DNA of 64,000 nucleotides, from the NCBI RefSeq assembly GCF_013426205.1, contig NC_089425.1:3906001-3970000 (forward strand), read 5' to 3'. The translations under genes and the position numbers were made by a program. This DNA comes from Metarhizium brunneum (taxonomy: Eukaryota; Ascomycota; Sordariomycetes; Hypocreales; Clavicipitaceae). The notes below the pieces were generated by a model. The model was not told the DNA's origin. It was given only the letters and a program-made list of their open reading frames with translations, and did not search any database. Below are positions 54,466 through 64,000 of the stretch, piece by piece (within the stretch, counting starts at the first letter, position 1; every line of letters begins with the position of its first letter).

Positions 54466-56224
54466 CTACTGTCGCCACTCGTCACCCGCATTGCCTCCAT
54501 TTGCCCTAGCCTGCCCAACGCTGATGGAGCCAAAAGCCCGAAGCTTCTCCAGAAGCTGCTTCGTGTCGTAGTCTTGATACCCATGATTCTGAAAGAGCTT
54601 CTCAGCTATCGGGTTAGCCAAATTAAGAATACTCATCATGTCCGAGTGGACGACTTGTATGACGCGAGCAATTGCTACAAGCGTGGTGGCAGTAACAGTA
54701 GTGTTCCGGCTATGTCCAGAGTCAGTCCAGTTTCTCGACCGCACCAATAAAAGTGTTGGTGGGAAAGCATACATCATGCCGACAAGACTTGATGAGCATA
54801 AAAGCAAGATGCCACACCCAAGAGTATTCACCAGTGTCCACCATCGCTTCCCGTACCGCTTTTGGTTGTGAAAGTTGGTTCGCATCTCAACCTTCCCCCG
54901 AGCGTCGGCAAAACGCCAACCCGGATGCGTGTTTTCAAGGATTCCATCAATCATGGAGCTAATCTTTCCACGCCCACGCCCCGTCATTGTCTTGGTCTTT
55001 GCCTCGCCAGCATGGTTGGACCTGCATTCGCGGCAGGTTTTCTCAAACTCCAAGTGGAGAAAAACCATGGCCATTCGGCTGCGAATTGCGTCGTCCTTCA
55101 TGCGTGCATCTAGCTGACAAATATACGAGTACGCCGTTTGCAGCTTTTCGTACTTGTCAACGCGTGCCATACGGCCCGAGGACCGTTCTCTCCCCCACAA
55201 ACCGTGCTGACACCAGCGAGACAAATTCATCTCCAGAAACTGCACAAAGTCAGATCGGACGCAGGCCTTGGCTACGGTCACTAGCCTCGGCGTGGCAGCA
55301 TCCTGTATCGAGATATCGGCGTCTCGTTGGATCGTTTGTCCCGTCTCGTTGACCGAATCAGCGTTACCTGGCGCCGGCGACTCAGCATTAGGTGCCGGTT
55401 GTGGTAATGAGGCTGTTGAATACAATGCTCTCCTGAGAGCTACTAGGTCGCCAAATTATTTAGCGAACAACAGAGGGGAGGCAAGCGATTTGAAGGCTGC
55501 TTAAACGCACCTTCTTGGGCAGCACCATGAACTACTTCCGTTCTAATCTTTTGGATGGGAGTGCTGCAAGGGGAGCTGCTGATGCTGGTCTTGAGGCGAG
55601 ACGTATAACTTAGTTTTGATGCGGTAAATAGTGGTCAAGGAAGGCTTTTCGAACCTGCATGGTATTTGCGCTCGATGACACGGAGTCGTCAGAATTTGCC
55701 AGCTCCGTGTCCTGGCCACTGCCGCTGTCATATCCAGATTCGGTGGCTATCCTCTCAGTTGCCACTTCATTGCCGTTAGTGAGATCCAAAGAATTTGCGT
55801 GGTATGAAGAATATTCGTTGACAATTAGGCTGCACGATCGTTGCTGACAGGGGGTATCTCGATGACGAATACGAGATTCCATCATGTCGTTGGTTGTATT
55901 CCACAGGTGCGTCGAACCCAAGAGCTCTGGTCTATTTAATGGCGATTGTTTAACAAAGGCACAATATACTTGTTTTCAAGGAAGGATGGCTTACTGTGAT
56001 GGCGGCTCATTCTCGAGAACTAGTACCGGTCTGATGGAACCTAGGTCTTCCATTGGCCCTTCTTGGAAGTCGATTCTGAATGGACTCATTCGGCTAGCCA
56101 GAGTATCAATGGATATAATGTCACTTTCGTCAAGAAATAATTTTACAGCATTGATAAAGTGGGCGATACTGTCCAATGTTGGTGTTGAAGTCGGGGCAGG
56201 CAAATGCACCAGTTGTCGCGCCAT
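54466..56224 (-). CDS. four-exon orphan gene, 520-aa protein of unknown function
   Basis: Exons on the minus strand: 56224-55995, 55931-55655, 55589-55511 and 55442-54466. Introns are 63, 65 and 68 nt. The phases (2, 0, 1) agree and the total is a multiple of three, which supports the model, although the second donor (GTTCGA) is weak. The N-terminus begins MARQLVHLPAPTSTPTLDSI. Residues about 80-220 are polar and low in structure. The C-terminal half contains DFVQFLEMNLSRWCQHGLWG, an acidic/basic helical stretch, CRECR, and a hydrophobic segment (NTLGCGILLLCSSSLVGMMY) that may be a membrane helix. I do not recognise a family. It is convergent with the Zn2Cys6 gene. Exon 4 alone lacks an ATG, so a single-exon reading is unlikely. 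Confidence 0.6.
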
Positions 56225-58185
56225 GTTGTCATGGCAATCTTACGATGCGTCGTTATGGCAGAGGCGATGGGTGCGGATAAAGGAAGCACTTGAGGTTTGC
56301 GGGACGACCAGCGCACATCATCACCTTGCAGTCAAAGGCAATCACGAAGGCTGTAGCCAGGACTTGCCCGGTGTTCGGTCTGGTCAAGTAGCATCAATTT
56401 CTAATTGTTGGTAATTAACCCCCACACTAACTGTACCCGTACCCGGCGCATTGATGGTGTCGTCCGCAGGCGAGTTTAGCCCGGTTTCGAGTTCAATGTT
56501 ACGCGCTCAATAGCGGAACTGGTTCTTGTTTTGGAAAGCAGCGTGAACAAGGCTAGCTTGGCGGGCAATATAAGTAATTCCATTTTGGTAGAGCCCACTT
56601 CATTTACGTTACTTCGAGAATGACTCTGCTACTTTCTTGCTAGTTTGGCACTAGTGAAATTCTCATTGAAGATGAGCGGGAGAGCACATCATCTTTATTG
56701 GACCCCTTGAATCGTTTGCTGCACATACTGTTTCCACTCATGCAACTGGTCGAGAATATGCCCTTTGGGAGAGCCTGGATAGCCTTCCGCATGGACTAAG
56801 CCTTGGAGACGACCGAGAATCGAGGCCCTAGCAGCCGGATTTGGGACATTTCCGGCGGCGCTACTCACATCTTGGAGCGCCACTACCTGCACCGTGCCAT
56901 TGGGGAGGTGGGTTTAGAACGGTGGGTGTGTACAATGCGTTTTGTAAGCTTCCTCTGATTGCTGTGACATTTCTTACAACGGTATTCCGGTACCAAGCTT
57001 TGGGTGTGCGTATTATGTGTTTTCCCAGTTTCCATTTCCATTACTCGGGGAAAGCTGGGACTCACCCTTTGACTTACCACTTTGGAAACCAGGGCTCCGC
57101 TTAGTCAGTCTCTGCGCTCAGATTAGAAACTGTTTATTCAGAGCCAGCAAGATGCAGGTTCAAGTGTCATGCTCTAGTTACCTGCTAGTGAGGCCACCAA
57201 ATATGGCGTGCTCACTCCGGGAGACCATTCGGCAAAAGCCAGCCCCGGCAGTGTGTTAGATTCTCAAAAGTTACAGGATCACGGTGCATGGAGTACAAAA
57301 TATGAAAGGCGGGCCAACTACCTAAATGTAACCAGGTAATTGAGTACTGAAAGATAAAACTCGACTACTTTTTTAGTTAAGATAATAGATAGGGTAATAA
57401 AGTAATAAAGAACTAATTATACTTATTAGTTTTGGATGGAAATTCCCTAAAATGGTGCCGCCTAATACGGGAGATTTATTTACTAATATAAATGGGTGGA
57501 TAAATAAATGGCCAGAAATTTTAAACAAAGTCGAGATACTTGAAATAGTAACCACTCATACCATGAAGAAGAGTACAGGCACCTTATCCCCTGTCGCGGA
57601 ACCAAAGAAGAGAGCATATTTGCTTTGTTTAGCCCCCTTTTCTTGTTCTTTTTTCTAATTCTTCCTCATCTTTGGGTATTCGTTAGAATCATCTAGTCAG
57701 TTGCCAAGATGCTCGCTAGACCGTTACACCTTCTATCCAAACCAAGCCCTGGTTTCGAGGCCAGATAATAAAAAACTCTGTCCGCATGTCAATGTTCAAC
57801 AGATTGGTGAGCAGTCGGCTGATGCTGCTTTCAACAGTAACCGGCCGGCGACATGACAACCGTATGGAAAACGGTACCGAATATTGGTGCATCAAGCCAC
57901 GAGAAGAAGTTTGCTGAAAGCTTCTCCCCTCGAGCAAACTATTGCCCTGAACGAATTGTCACACTTCTTGCACCGGAATTTTAAATCAAATTTCTATCAT
58001 CTTGTAGTTAATTTATGCAATCTAAGATCCAAGAAGAAGTTGATTCCTTGTTGCAATAAAATACGCCCACCCTCTAGCAAGTTGCTCGTAGAAGCGTTAA
58101 ACCATCCTATTACTGTTTATTGTCAGATTCTCGATTGGGGCTTCTAGGAAACAATCTGCTAAAAAGCGGCTGGGCTAGCGAAAAG
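56225..58185. other. gene-poor region with AT-rich tract
   Basis: About 2 kb. It contains one possible gene fragment (56695-56907, -), an AT-rich tract at about 57320-57560 and no supported complete gene. A 68-codon frame at 57452-57658 (+) in the AT-rich tract has no domain. Confidence 0.45.
56695..56907 (-). pseudogene. possible C-terminal gene fragment
   Basis: A minus-strand frame ends at 56695 and reads VQVVALQDVSSAAGNV, then PAARASILGRLQGLVHAEGY and ILDQLHEWKQYVQQTIQ. It looks like a helical C-terminal tail, but an in-frame stop lies just upstream (about 56914) and I see no acceptor that would join it to another exon. Either a relic or part of a gene I cannot model. Confidence 0.25.
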
Positions 58186-59292
58186 CTAGGCTTTAGCCCT
58201 GACTTGGTTGAACTGGTCGCTAAAGGAATAATCAATATATCCTTTGTCAGATCGGGCAAGGTAAAAGGTGCTCCTGTCGTATTTGTTAAATGCCAGCCCT
58301 TCCTTGACCCTAAACGGCAAGTCGGGTGTCGAGATGTACGGTCGCCCAAAGACAACGATGGTATCATAGTCGTGGTACTTTGAATCAACAGCCTCCTTTG
58401 CAAGCGTAGCATCATATCCGCCTGCCACTAGAATCGGGGAAGCCTTATTGTACTCGTTGAAAAAAAAGTCGAGGCTGTCAGTGGCCTTGGCTGCTGCGTC
58501 GGCGCCGGATCGTGATTCGATCAGATGCACATAGGCCAGCCCGAAATCCTTGAGTTTCCCAGCGAGATATGTAAACTGGGGAATCGGGTCGTCCATTCGC
58601 ATTCCCTGGAACGAACTCCAAGGGCTTAGGCGAATGCCAGTACGGTCGGCGCCAACGGCGGCCACGACAGCCTTTGTAACCTCGAGCGCAAAGCGAGCCC
58701 GGTTCTCGATGCTGCCTCCCCACTGATCCGTACGCTTGTTGGCCGTGTCCTGGGTAAACTGATCAATGAGGTAGCCGTTGGCGCCGTGAATCTCGACGCC
58801 GTCGAAACCAGCCTCGATGGCATTCCTGGCAGCCTGTGCGTGGTCCTCGATGAAGGAGTAGATTTCCTCCTCGGTGAGTGGCCGGGGTGAAGCAGCATCC
58901 TCGCCCATGGGAATGTCGCTGCTGGAAGTAAGGTCAAAAGGACCCTCGCGCTTCAAGACGTCAACTTCAGCAGTGCGGCCTTGCGCCCACAGCTGCAGGA
59001 AAATATACGACTTGTTTGCATGAACGGCATCGGTGACTTTTTTCCACGCGGCAATCTGCTCCCGGGAGTATATGCCCGGGGCCGAATCGTAGCCCCCGGC
59101 TTTGGCAGAGATGTAGGTGCCCTCGGTGATGGCCAGGGAGCCTGGGACGGCTGTACGCTGCGAATAGTAGTCCGTGACCATGGGCAGAGGGACATGGCCA
59201 TCGTCGGAGCGAAGACGAGTCATGGGCGACATGGCTATACGGTGGCTTAGCCTAGCACGGCCAACTTTGATAGGCTTGAATAAACTGGTCAT
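58186..59292 (-). CDS. old yellow enzyme-family NADPH dehydrogenase (FMN)
   Basis: A single-exon gene for 368 aa, starting at the first ATG (MTSLFKPIKVGRARLSHRIA). It is an FMN-dependent alpha/beta-barrel ene-reductase that reduces activated C=C bonds of enones using NADPH. The barrel shows MSPMTRLRSDDGHVP, the catalytic His169/Asn172 pair in VEIHGANGYLIDQF, TANKRTDQWGGSIENRARF, and the phosphate-binding end PILVAGGY with VVFGRPYISTPDLPF. This is the class of yeast OYE and of fungal secondary-metabolism members such as EasA; nothing here proves an alkaloid role. No signal peptide. Length is normal for the family. Confidence 0.92.
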   Translation of the reverse strand: MTSLFKPIKVGRARLSHRIAMSPMTRLRSDDGHVPLPMVTDYYSQRTAVPGSLAITEGTYISAKAGGYDSAPGIYSREQIAAWKKVTDAVHANKSYIFLQLWAQGRTAEVDVLKREGPFDLTSSSDIPMGEDAASPRPLTEEEIYSFIEDHAQAARNAIEAGFDGVEIHGANGYLIDQFTQDTANKRTDQWGGSIENRARFALEVTKAVVAAVGADRTGIRLSPWSSFQGMRMDDPIPQFTYLAGKLKDFGLAYVHLIESRSGADAAAKATDSLDFFFNEYNKASPILVAGGYDATLAKEAVDSKYHDYDTIVVFGRPYISTPDLPFRVKEGLAFNKYDRSTFYLARSDKGYIDYSFSDQFNQVRAKA

Positions 59293-61020
59293 TGTTGTCA
59301 AATGAAGAAGAGACAACAGAAGAATTGGTGTTTTATCAAGAGAAATCAGCTCGGGGTTGTGAGTATATGGTTGATGCTCTTGTAACTTGTGCCCCGTTCA
59401 GGTCAAGCTGGGGACGCCTTTTTATCCTGTTTGGCTGCTGTCAGCGTTGTTACCAAGCGAGGGCTTGACTCTGATGGTGAGATCAGCAATGGCCTACGGT
59501 GACTAAAACCGCCAAGGATATTGGTAATCCCCGAGGGGGCGATGCATCGCTGCGGAGGGTAAGGTTAGTAAAGCTGCATGTGGTGGGTAACCATTCGACA
59601 GAAGTGCCGCCGAGTGCCGACATCTGGACTCTGAATACTTGCAGCCACGCGGGGCACTCGGACGATCTGCTGCCAGATTTCTGTCATAGCAAAAGTCCTA
59701 GTTAGATAAACATAGGGCTGCATTATACTAGCCACGGCCTAGCGTTGCATATAGACAGCCGCATGGCCCAGAATGTCTCTTCGAAGCGGCTGGATTGTGG
59801 GAGTTAACTGCATATGTCAGCGGAACCGAAACTACCCAAAACGGCAAGATAATCGGGCCAAGACTTGGATCCCGGATCTAGTCCCCGCAATCAAGGGTCG
59901 GAAAAGGGGCCCGTGTTTTGGTTCACACTTTAGAGGCGTATTTAAGTTTTCCAGAATATATGCTATGCTTCTTTCATTGCGGCAATCAGAGAATGGCCAC
60001 AGTGCGGCAGTTTGTGAACGAGTGGAATCTCCTCGCATAGCACCGGGTCTTCTGTTTCGTGCTTGGCGTGTCGAAATCGGAGGAAAGATTTGATGACGTG
60101 ATGACAGCCACCAAACTTCAAATGTTCCTAATTTGGCTGGATGTGGCCGTATCAACGGGCTTCTGGGCACAGCCTGCTGCAGCCAACAGTCCTTTCGCTC
60201 GGTAGTAGGAAGCGGCATGACGGCAAGTACCGATATTGCCGAATTAATTAAGGGGTGCGCGATCATAGTACTCGAGTCTAGTCCTACCGAGCGGCAAATT
60301 CCATATGAACTAGAACAGACTGGGCAAGGCACGAGCGAGCCAAGATAAACCTTGGTTGCGTCTCATTGCGAGTCTCGGATAGTAGCAATCAATGTCGCTA
60401 CGAGAGCGAGTAGGCGTTGGAAATTCCTTACAAGTATGACTGGAGCTGTTTTTTGCGCATAAATGGCTCAGACCTCCAAGAATGTTACAGGCTGATCGAC
60501 AAGTAACGTATTATCAGCACCAGTACCACTTCAGCATAGGCCATCTGATGCTAAGCCCGGCAATCATCATGATGTTTTGTTTCTAGGAAAGAGAGATTTT
60601 CATAATAATTCTTACCGGCACAATAATTTAAAGCAAAATATTAGCATGTATTGTCGTGATTTTACGTTTCTACTATGCATTAGAGTATTCCATGGATATC
60701 ACTATGTGCAAGGGCTCTCATCGTCAGGACCCCACGTACAGTGCAAGCTAATCTCTACCTCGAAATGCCGGCAAAAAGCAGAAAAGGCTCCAAGTTCCTG
60801 TAAATTGGGGCCTTGATCACACCCGGTGCATACTGTAATATATGTCACACTCTCCTCAAAAAAAAAAACACTATATTTGCACTGCATAAACATACTATAT
60901 AACATTGAATCGACCTCATAGTGTACTGCACAGCATGGATATGCATTGCAGACGACACGAGACTGAATAAAATGCGGTCTTAGTTAGGGCCTCATACACC
61001 ATCTACAGCACTCCCGTCTC
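59293..61020. other. intergenic region
   Basis: 1.7 kb between two minus-strand genes. Includes the OYE promoter side, with a CTTTTTATCC stretch at 59420-59429. Frames at 59773-60093 (+) and 59832-60332 (-) look like chance frames. An AAAAAAAAA tract is at 60860-60868. Confidence 0.45.
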
Positions 61021-61728
61021 TCAGTCCTGAGGTTGAATCTCGATAATGTTGCCGTCAGGGTCTTCAGCAAATATAAAGGTTCGATGAAAGGAGGTGAGCG
61101 AGTCGGCGATATTCTTGCGTTCCTCTGCATCGAGCTGCCCCAGAGACGATGCGGAGAGACTATTAGCCGTTATGATTCGCCCCTGTGTTGGAAAAGGGTC
61201 TCCGTATCTCTTGAGGATCTTGAGGTCAGGAAATGTATCGAAGCGAGCTTGGGCTGCCTTGATACCGGGCACAATCATGCCAAAATGCCCTACCCTGCTG
61301 ATGGCGTCGCCGGACTCGGGCAAGTCACGACGCGGAACTTGGAGATTCCACAACTCAATCATGCCCGCACTATTTGTCCTCTCGCGGTTCAGCTCGGCGG
61401 CCGTTTGGTAACCAGTGCCGTTGCGACCACCATGGCTATGAGCCATGTAGGCAAAAGAGTAGTGGTCGGTAACCTGAATGGTGAACATATGTCGCATCCC
61501 AAAAACTTGCTCATAGAATGCTATGCTCGCTGAGAGATTTGCAACGTTGAGAGACAAGTGATTGAGGAGGTAGCCCACGGTAGCTGGATCTGACGGCGCG
61601 TCGCTACCCAGCTGGAAATCCAACTCGTTGCCCATTGAGTCATTGGAGCGTTTGACACACGCGAGGACAGGGAGCACCGGATGAGCCAGTACTAGAGCCA
61701 TAGCAACAAAGATTGATTTGAAAACCAT
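61021..61728 (-). CDS. secreted VOC/glyoxalase-fold protein
   Basis: A single-exon gene for 235 aa. A strong signal peptide (MVFKSIFVAMALVLAHPVLP, then VLACVKR) precedes a vicinal-oxygen-chelate domain. The four metal-ligand positions of glyoxalase I can be read: His57 (LLNHLSLNV), Glu125 (AGMIELWNL), His148 (VGHFGMIVP) and Glu230 (GNIIEIQPQ). FYEQVFGMR and AEDPDGNIIEIQP are standard glyoxalase blocks. It therefore resembles lactoylglutathione lyase, but glutathione chemistry is normally cytosolic while this protein is predicted to be exported. Asn-X-Ser/Thr sites (NDS, NLS, NGT) are compatible with secretion. The substrate may differ from methylglyoxal. Confidence 0.85.
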   Translation of the reverse strand: MVFKSIFVAMALVLAHPVLPVLACVKRSNDSMGNELDFQLGSDAPSDPATVGYLLNHLSLNVANLSASIAFYEQVFGMRHMFTIQVTDHYSFAYMAHSHGGRNGTGYQTAAELNRERTNSAGMIELWNLQVPRRDLPESGDAISRVGHFGMIVPGIKAAQARFDTFPDLKILKRYGDPFPTQGRIITANSLSASSLGQLDAEERKNIADSLTSFHRTFIFAEDPDGNIIEIQPQD

Positions 61729-62871
61729 GACTGACTTATAGAGATAAATATCGAGAAATGAAAATACTCTGAAATTGAGTGCAGAAATTAGGGCACAGAC
61801 AGCTGGGTCTAGGATGATGAAGACTGTAGGAATATTCTCTTGGTTTTTCTATCTGCAACCGAGCACTGTAGGTAAACCCTGGCTTCTTATACTTGACTAC
61901 TACGTAGCAATATGCGGCGGCTGTGATATAATACCGATCAGCTAATTCAAGTACCAGTTATTATAGTATGATTATGAGGTAGTGATGATGGTCACAGTGC
62001 CCTTCAACGGACATGGCAGGCAAGAATGAACCAACTGGTTCCCTTGTATCCTTCAATTGCCGAGAGATCTTCACAACGCCTGATTCTCGACTCATGCAGA
62101 ATAGTGGCGGTAGGGTTTGGAATCCCCCAAGTCAAGCTGCACGTGTCTGTGAGCTAGCTGCCTCAGTGGAGAGTTTCTGAATAATCTCTATAGGGAGTAA
62201 TTTTTCCTCCGAGTTTTACTAGCATTCGGTCTGCTTTTCTAATATTTCTCTCATGCTGTATGTATGTATAAGTGCGTACCACTGCACCGTTGCAATTGCC
62301 GACCCCACTTGTGGAGCATCTGTCTCGGAAGGCTTATTTCCTCAATAGGCATAGCATAGCCCGCTTTGAAGAAACTGTGGCAACGTCCATGTCAGGAGTG
62401 GATAGAGCTGGTGAAGCCTCGCTCTGTGGAGATAACAAGGCGTGCCTCATCTGGAGGTAGTACGGCTCCATCGTAGTGGCAAATTAGCCTCGGGAACAGG
62501 TCTGGTGGATAGGTTTTCATGACGGCATCTTGAAGCTCAATGCCCTGCCGCCGCCGTAGCTCTTGCAACAGTCAGCCATGTCAACTTCATCCCTGGGAAA
62601 GATGACGGGGAGCTCGAATGACGAGTTCTAGACTCTAAACGCCCCCGCCACTAAGTTGACCTCGAGTTAATACCTCGTAGACGTGGCAATAGATGGGTAG
62701 CAAAACAAAAATTCCTGTTTCCTCAAGGCTTTGCCGTAAACAATCCTGTTCAAGGCAATTTGTTAAAAAAAAACATTTAAGGACAACTGCCTCCCCCCCT
62801 CTCTCCCCATCCCTATCCATTCTCATCACGACTCCTTCATTCCAATATACTACCTTGTAAATTCTCTTACC
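61729..62871. other. divergent promoter region, VOC / M20 genes
   Basis: 1.1 kb between divergent starts, both encoding secreted proteins. AT-rich around 61740-61985. A pyrimidine-rich CCTCCCCCCCTCTCTCCCC stretch lies about 70-80 bp before the M20 start. No gene supported (a frame at 62272-62460 is short and featureless). Confidence 0.5.
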
Positions 62872-64000
62872 ATGCCTTGCAGCATATTTGTTGTTGCAGC
62901 AGTTGTTGCTGCCGCTGCTCAAGGAAGCTCTTTACCTGAGCTTCCCAGTTTCCTCAGCAATACTTCTCAATCTGTGTTCCCACCTCTTAAAGACATTGCC
63001 GTGGAGATATTCAACTATCCTGAGCTAGGACTCAACGAGTATTACGCCCATCAATTGGTCGTTGACTACTTCGACCAGGTTGAGGGCTGGGAGGTGACAC
63101 CACACGCGTATGGAATGGATACGGCCTATACTCTAGAGTTCGAACATCGTCCGCAAGGTTATGATGGGGCCCTCAAGTCCATAGGCTTCCTTTCCGAATA
63201 TGATGCTCTCATCGTGGGATCGGACCCCCTGGTAGGGCATGGATGTGGTCACAACCACATCGTCCTGAACGGCATAGCAGCAGCTACGTTGGCCAGCAGA
63301 GCTCTTGTCGAGTACAATGTTCCCGGCCGCATCAAAGTCGTCGGCACGCCCGATGAGGAGAACGCAGCCGGCAAATTCAAGCTCAAGGTTGCCGGTGCCT
63401 TTGACGATGCCGACATCTGGCTCATTGCCCATCCTAGTTCCGTCAACACCATCCAGCCTCTGGGGTCCCGTATCAACATCTCGCCTCACTTCGTCGGCAA
63501 AAGTCACCAAGAGGCCGTGAGGAAGGCATATGAGGCCATTGTGGCCGTGGACAAGATTGCCACAAGCTTGCCCGGGATGCGTTCATCTGTCACCAAAATC
63601 CAGAACGTTGGCATGTACTCGACCAACGTTTTACAGTCGCAAGTCAACTTTGGCGTATCTGGCTCCGACATGGCCACAGTCAATAGGACCGTGTCTGACA
63701 TACTCGACGACACATTTCCGCGTGTTTCATTCACCACGAGGCAAGATCCACACGGAATTGCCATCAAGATACACGGCCCTGGCGGTCACGCTTCCCTGAC
63801 GGAAAAGACTCCGCTTGACCTATCCGTCGCAACCTTTCAAGCCTTCTCGAACCGCTCCGGGGTCTCGTTTTACGTTCCGGGAAACACTTCGGCCACCGAG
63901 CTCGACATTACGTTTGATGTGCGGTCAAGGTACATGGTCGACCTGCCCGCTGTCGTCGACGCGGTGAGAAGCGCCGTCGGCAAACTTGGGAGCCGCGTAA
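62872..64000 (+). CDS. secreted M20-family amidohydrolase/peptidase (partial, runs off window)
   Basis: The open frame starts at the ATG at 62872 and is uninterrupted for 376 codons to the window end, so the 3' end is missing. The N-terminus MPCSIFVVAAVVAAAAQGSS is a signal peptide. Metal-site motifs of the M20D type follow: GHGCGHNHIVLNGIAAA (His123, Cys125, His127), the catalytic acid region GTPDEENAAGK (Glu162/Glu163), IAHPSS (His187) and IHGPGGHAS in the lid domain. The closest familiar group is the PM20D2/AbgB-like aminoacyl amidohydrolases, which cleave N-acyl or dipeptide bonds. Family members are usually cytosolic, so secretion is notable. It diverges from the secreted VOC gene, which suggests shared control. 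Confidence 0.9.
   Translation, partial: MPCSIFVVAAVVAAAAQGSSLPELPSFLSNTSQSVFPPLKDIAVEIFNYPELGLNEYYAHQLVVDYFDQVEGWEVTPHAYGMDTAYTLEFEHRPQGYDGALKSIGFLSEYDALIVGSDPLVGHGCGHNHIVLNGIAAATLASRALVEYNVPGRIKVVGTPDEENAAGKFKLKVAGAFDDADIWLIAHPSSVNTIQPLGSRINISPHFVGKSHQEAVRKAYEAIVAVDKIATSLPGMRSSVTKIQNVGMYSTNVLQSQVNFGVSGSDMATVNRTVSDILDDTFPRVSFTTRQDPHGIAIKIHGPGGHASLTEKTPLDLSVATFQAFSNRSGVSFYVPGNTSATELDITFDVRSRYMVDLPAVVDAVRSAVGKLGSRV

Noticed and set aside
55884..56414. 176-codon frame (+) over exons 1-2 of the orphan gene
   Set aside because: Opposite strand supports a phase-consistent multi-exon gene; this frame has no domain.
57452..57658. 68-codon frame in an AT-rich tract
   Set aside because: No start context, domain or intron support; probably a chance frame or an unreadable repeat relic.

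Overview
This window looks like a chromosomal segment of a filamentous ascomycete, most likely a sordariomycete and probably Hypocreales. The assignment is an inference from gene content and architecture. The evidence is short GT-AG introns (mostly 47-111 nt, often with a CTAAC-type branch point), an APSES cell-cycle factor, a Zn(II)2Cys6 regulator, GH76 cell-wall enzymes, fungal-only families (DUF3602, DUF3824), TpA-rich islands that look like repeat-induced point mutation, and the motif TACGGAGTAC scattered between genes. There are about 19 supported protein genes, one intron-containing tRNA-Ser, and several decayed genes. Splice models were built by hand from frame continuity, consensus sites and family conservation, without transcript data.

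Left part (1-36 kb), mostly conserved housekeeping genes: a gene-free 4.9 kb; MBP1-type APSES factor (-), sharing an 830 bp promoter with dynactin ARP1 (+); a DUF3602 protein (-); GH76/DFG5-like mannanase A (-); ERV41 cargo receptor (+); a 4 kb gene-poor stretch with an AT-rich island, a probable pseudogene and a doubtful membrane protein; a 2OG-Fe(II) oxygenase (+); PRP2 spliceosomal helicase (-) diverging from the ER J-protein SCJ1 (+); a repeat-rich secreted wall-type protein (+); a large DUF3824 protein (-); tRNA-Ser(TGA); and a 314-residue protein of unknown function (+).

Right part (36-64 kb), more accessory: a second GH76/DFG5-like gene (B) paralogous to A; a 5 kb region with a decayed gene; a small P-loop protein preceded by an imperfect triplication of a TATA-containing unit; a nuclear-looking protein with a duplicated Trp motif; an FHA-domain protein kinase between two AT-rich islands, followed by a 20-bp x 9 minisatellite and a 25-bp inverted repeat; a Zn2Cys6 regulator; a four-exon orphan gene; then an old-yellow-enzyme oxidoreductase, a secreted glyoxalase-fold protein and a secreted M20 amidohydrolase cut by the window end.

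Functionally, the left half covers cell-cycle transcription, dynein transport, ER-Golgi trafficking, ER folding, splicing and wall assembly. DFG5-like A and B probably act on wall mannoproteins. ERV41 and SCJ1 serve the secretory route those proteins use. The 44.5-57 kb stretch has the character of a lineage-specific accessory region. No CRISPR array, rRNA, intact transposon or NRPS/PKS gene is visible.
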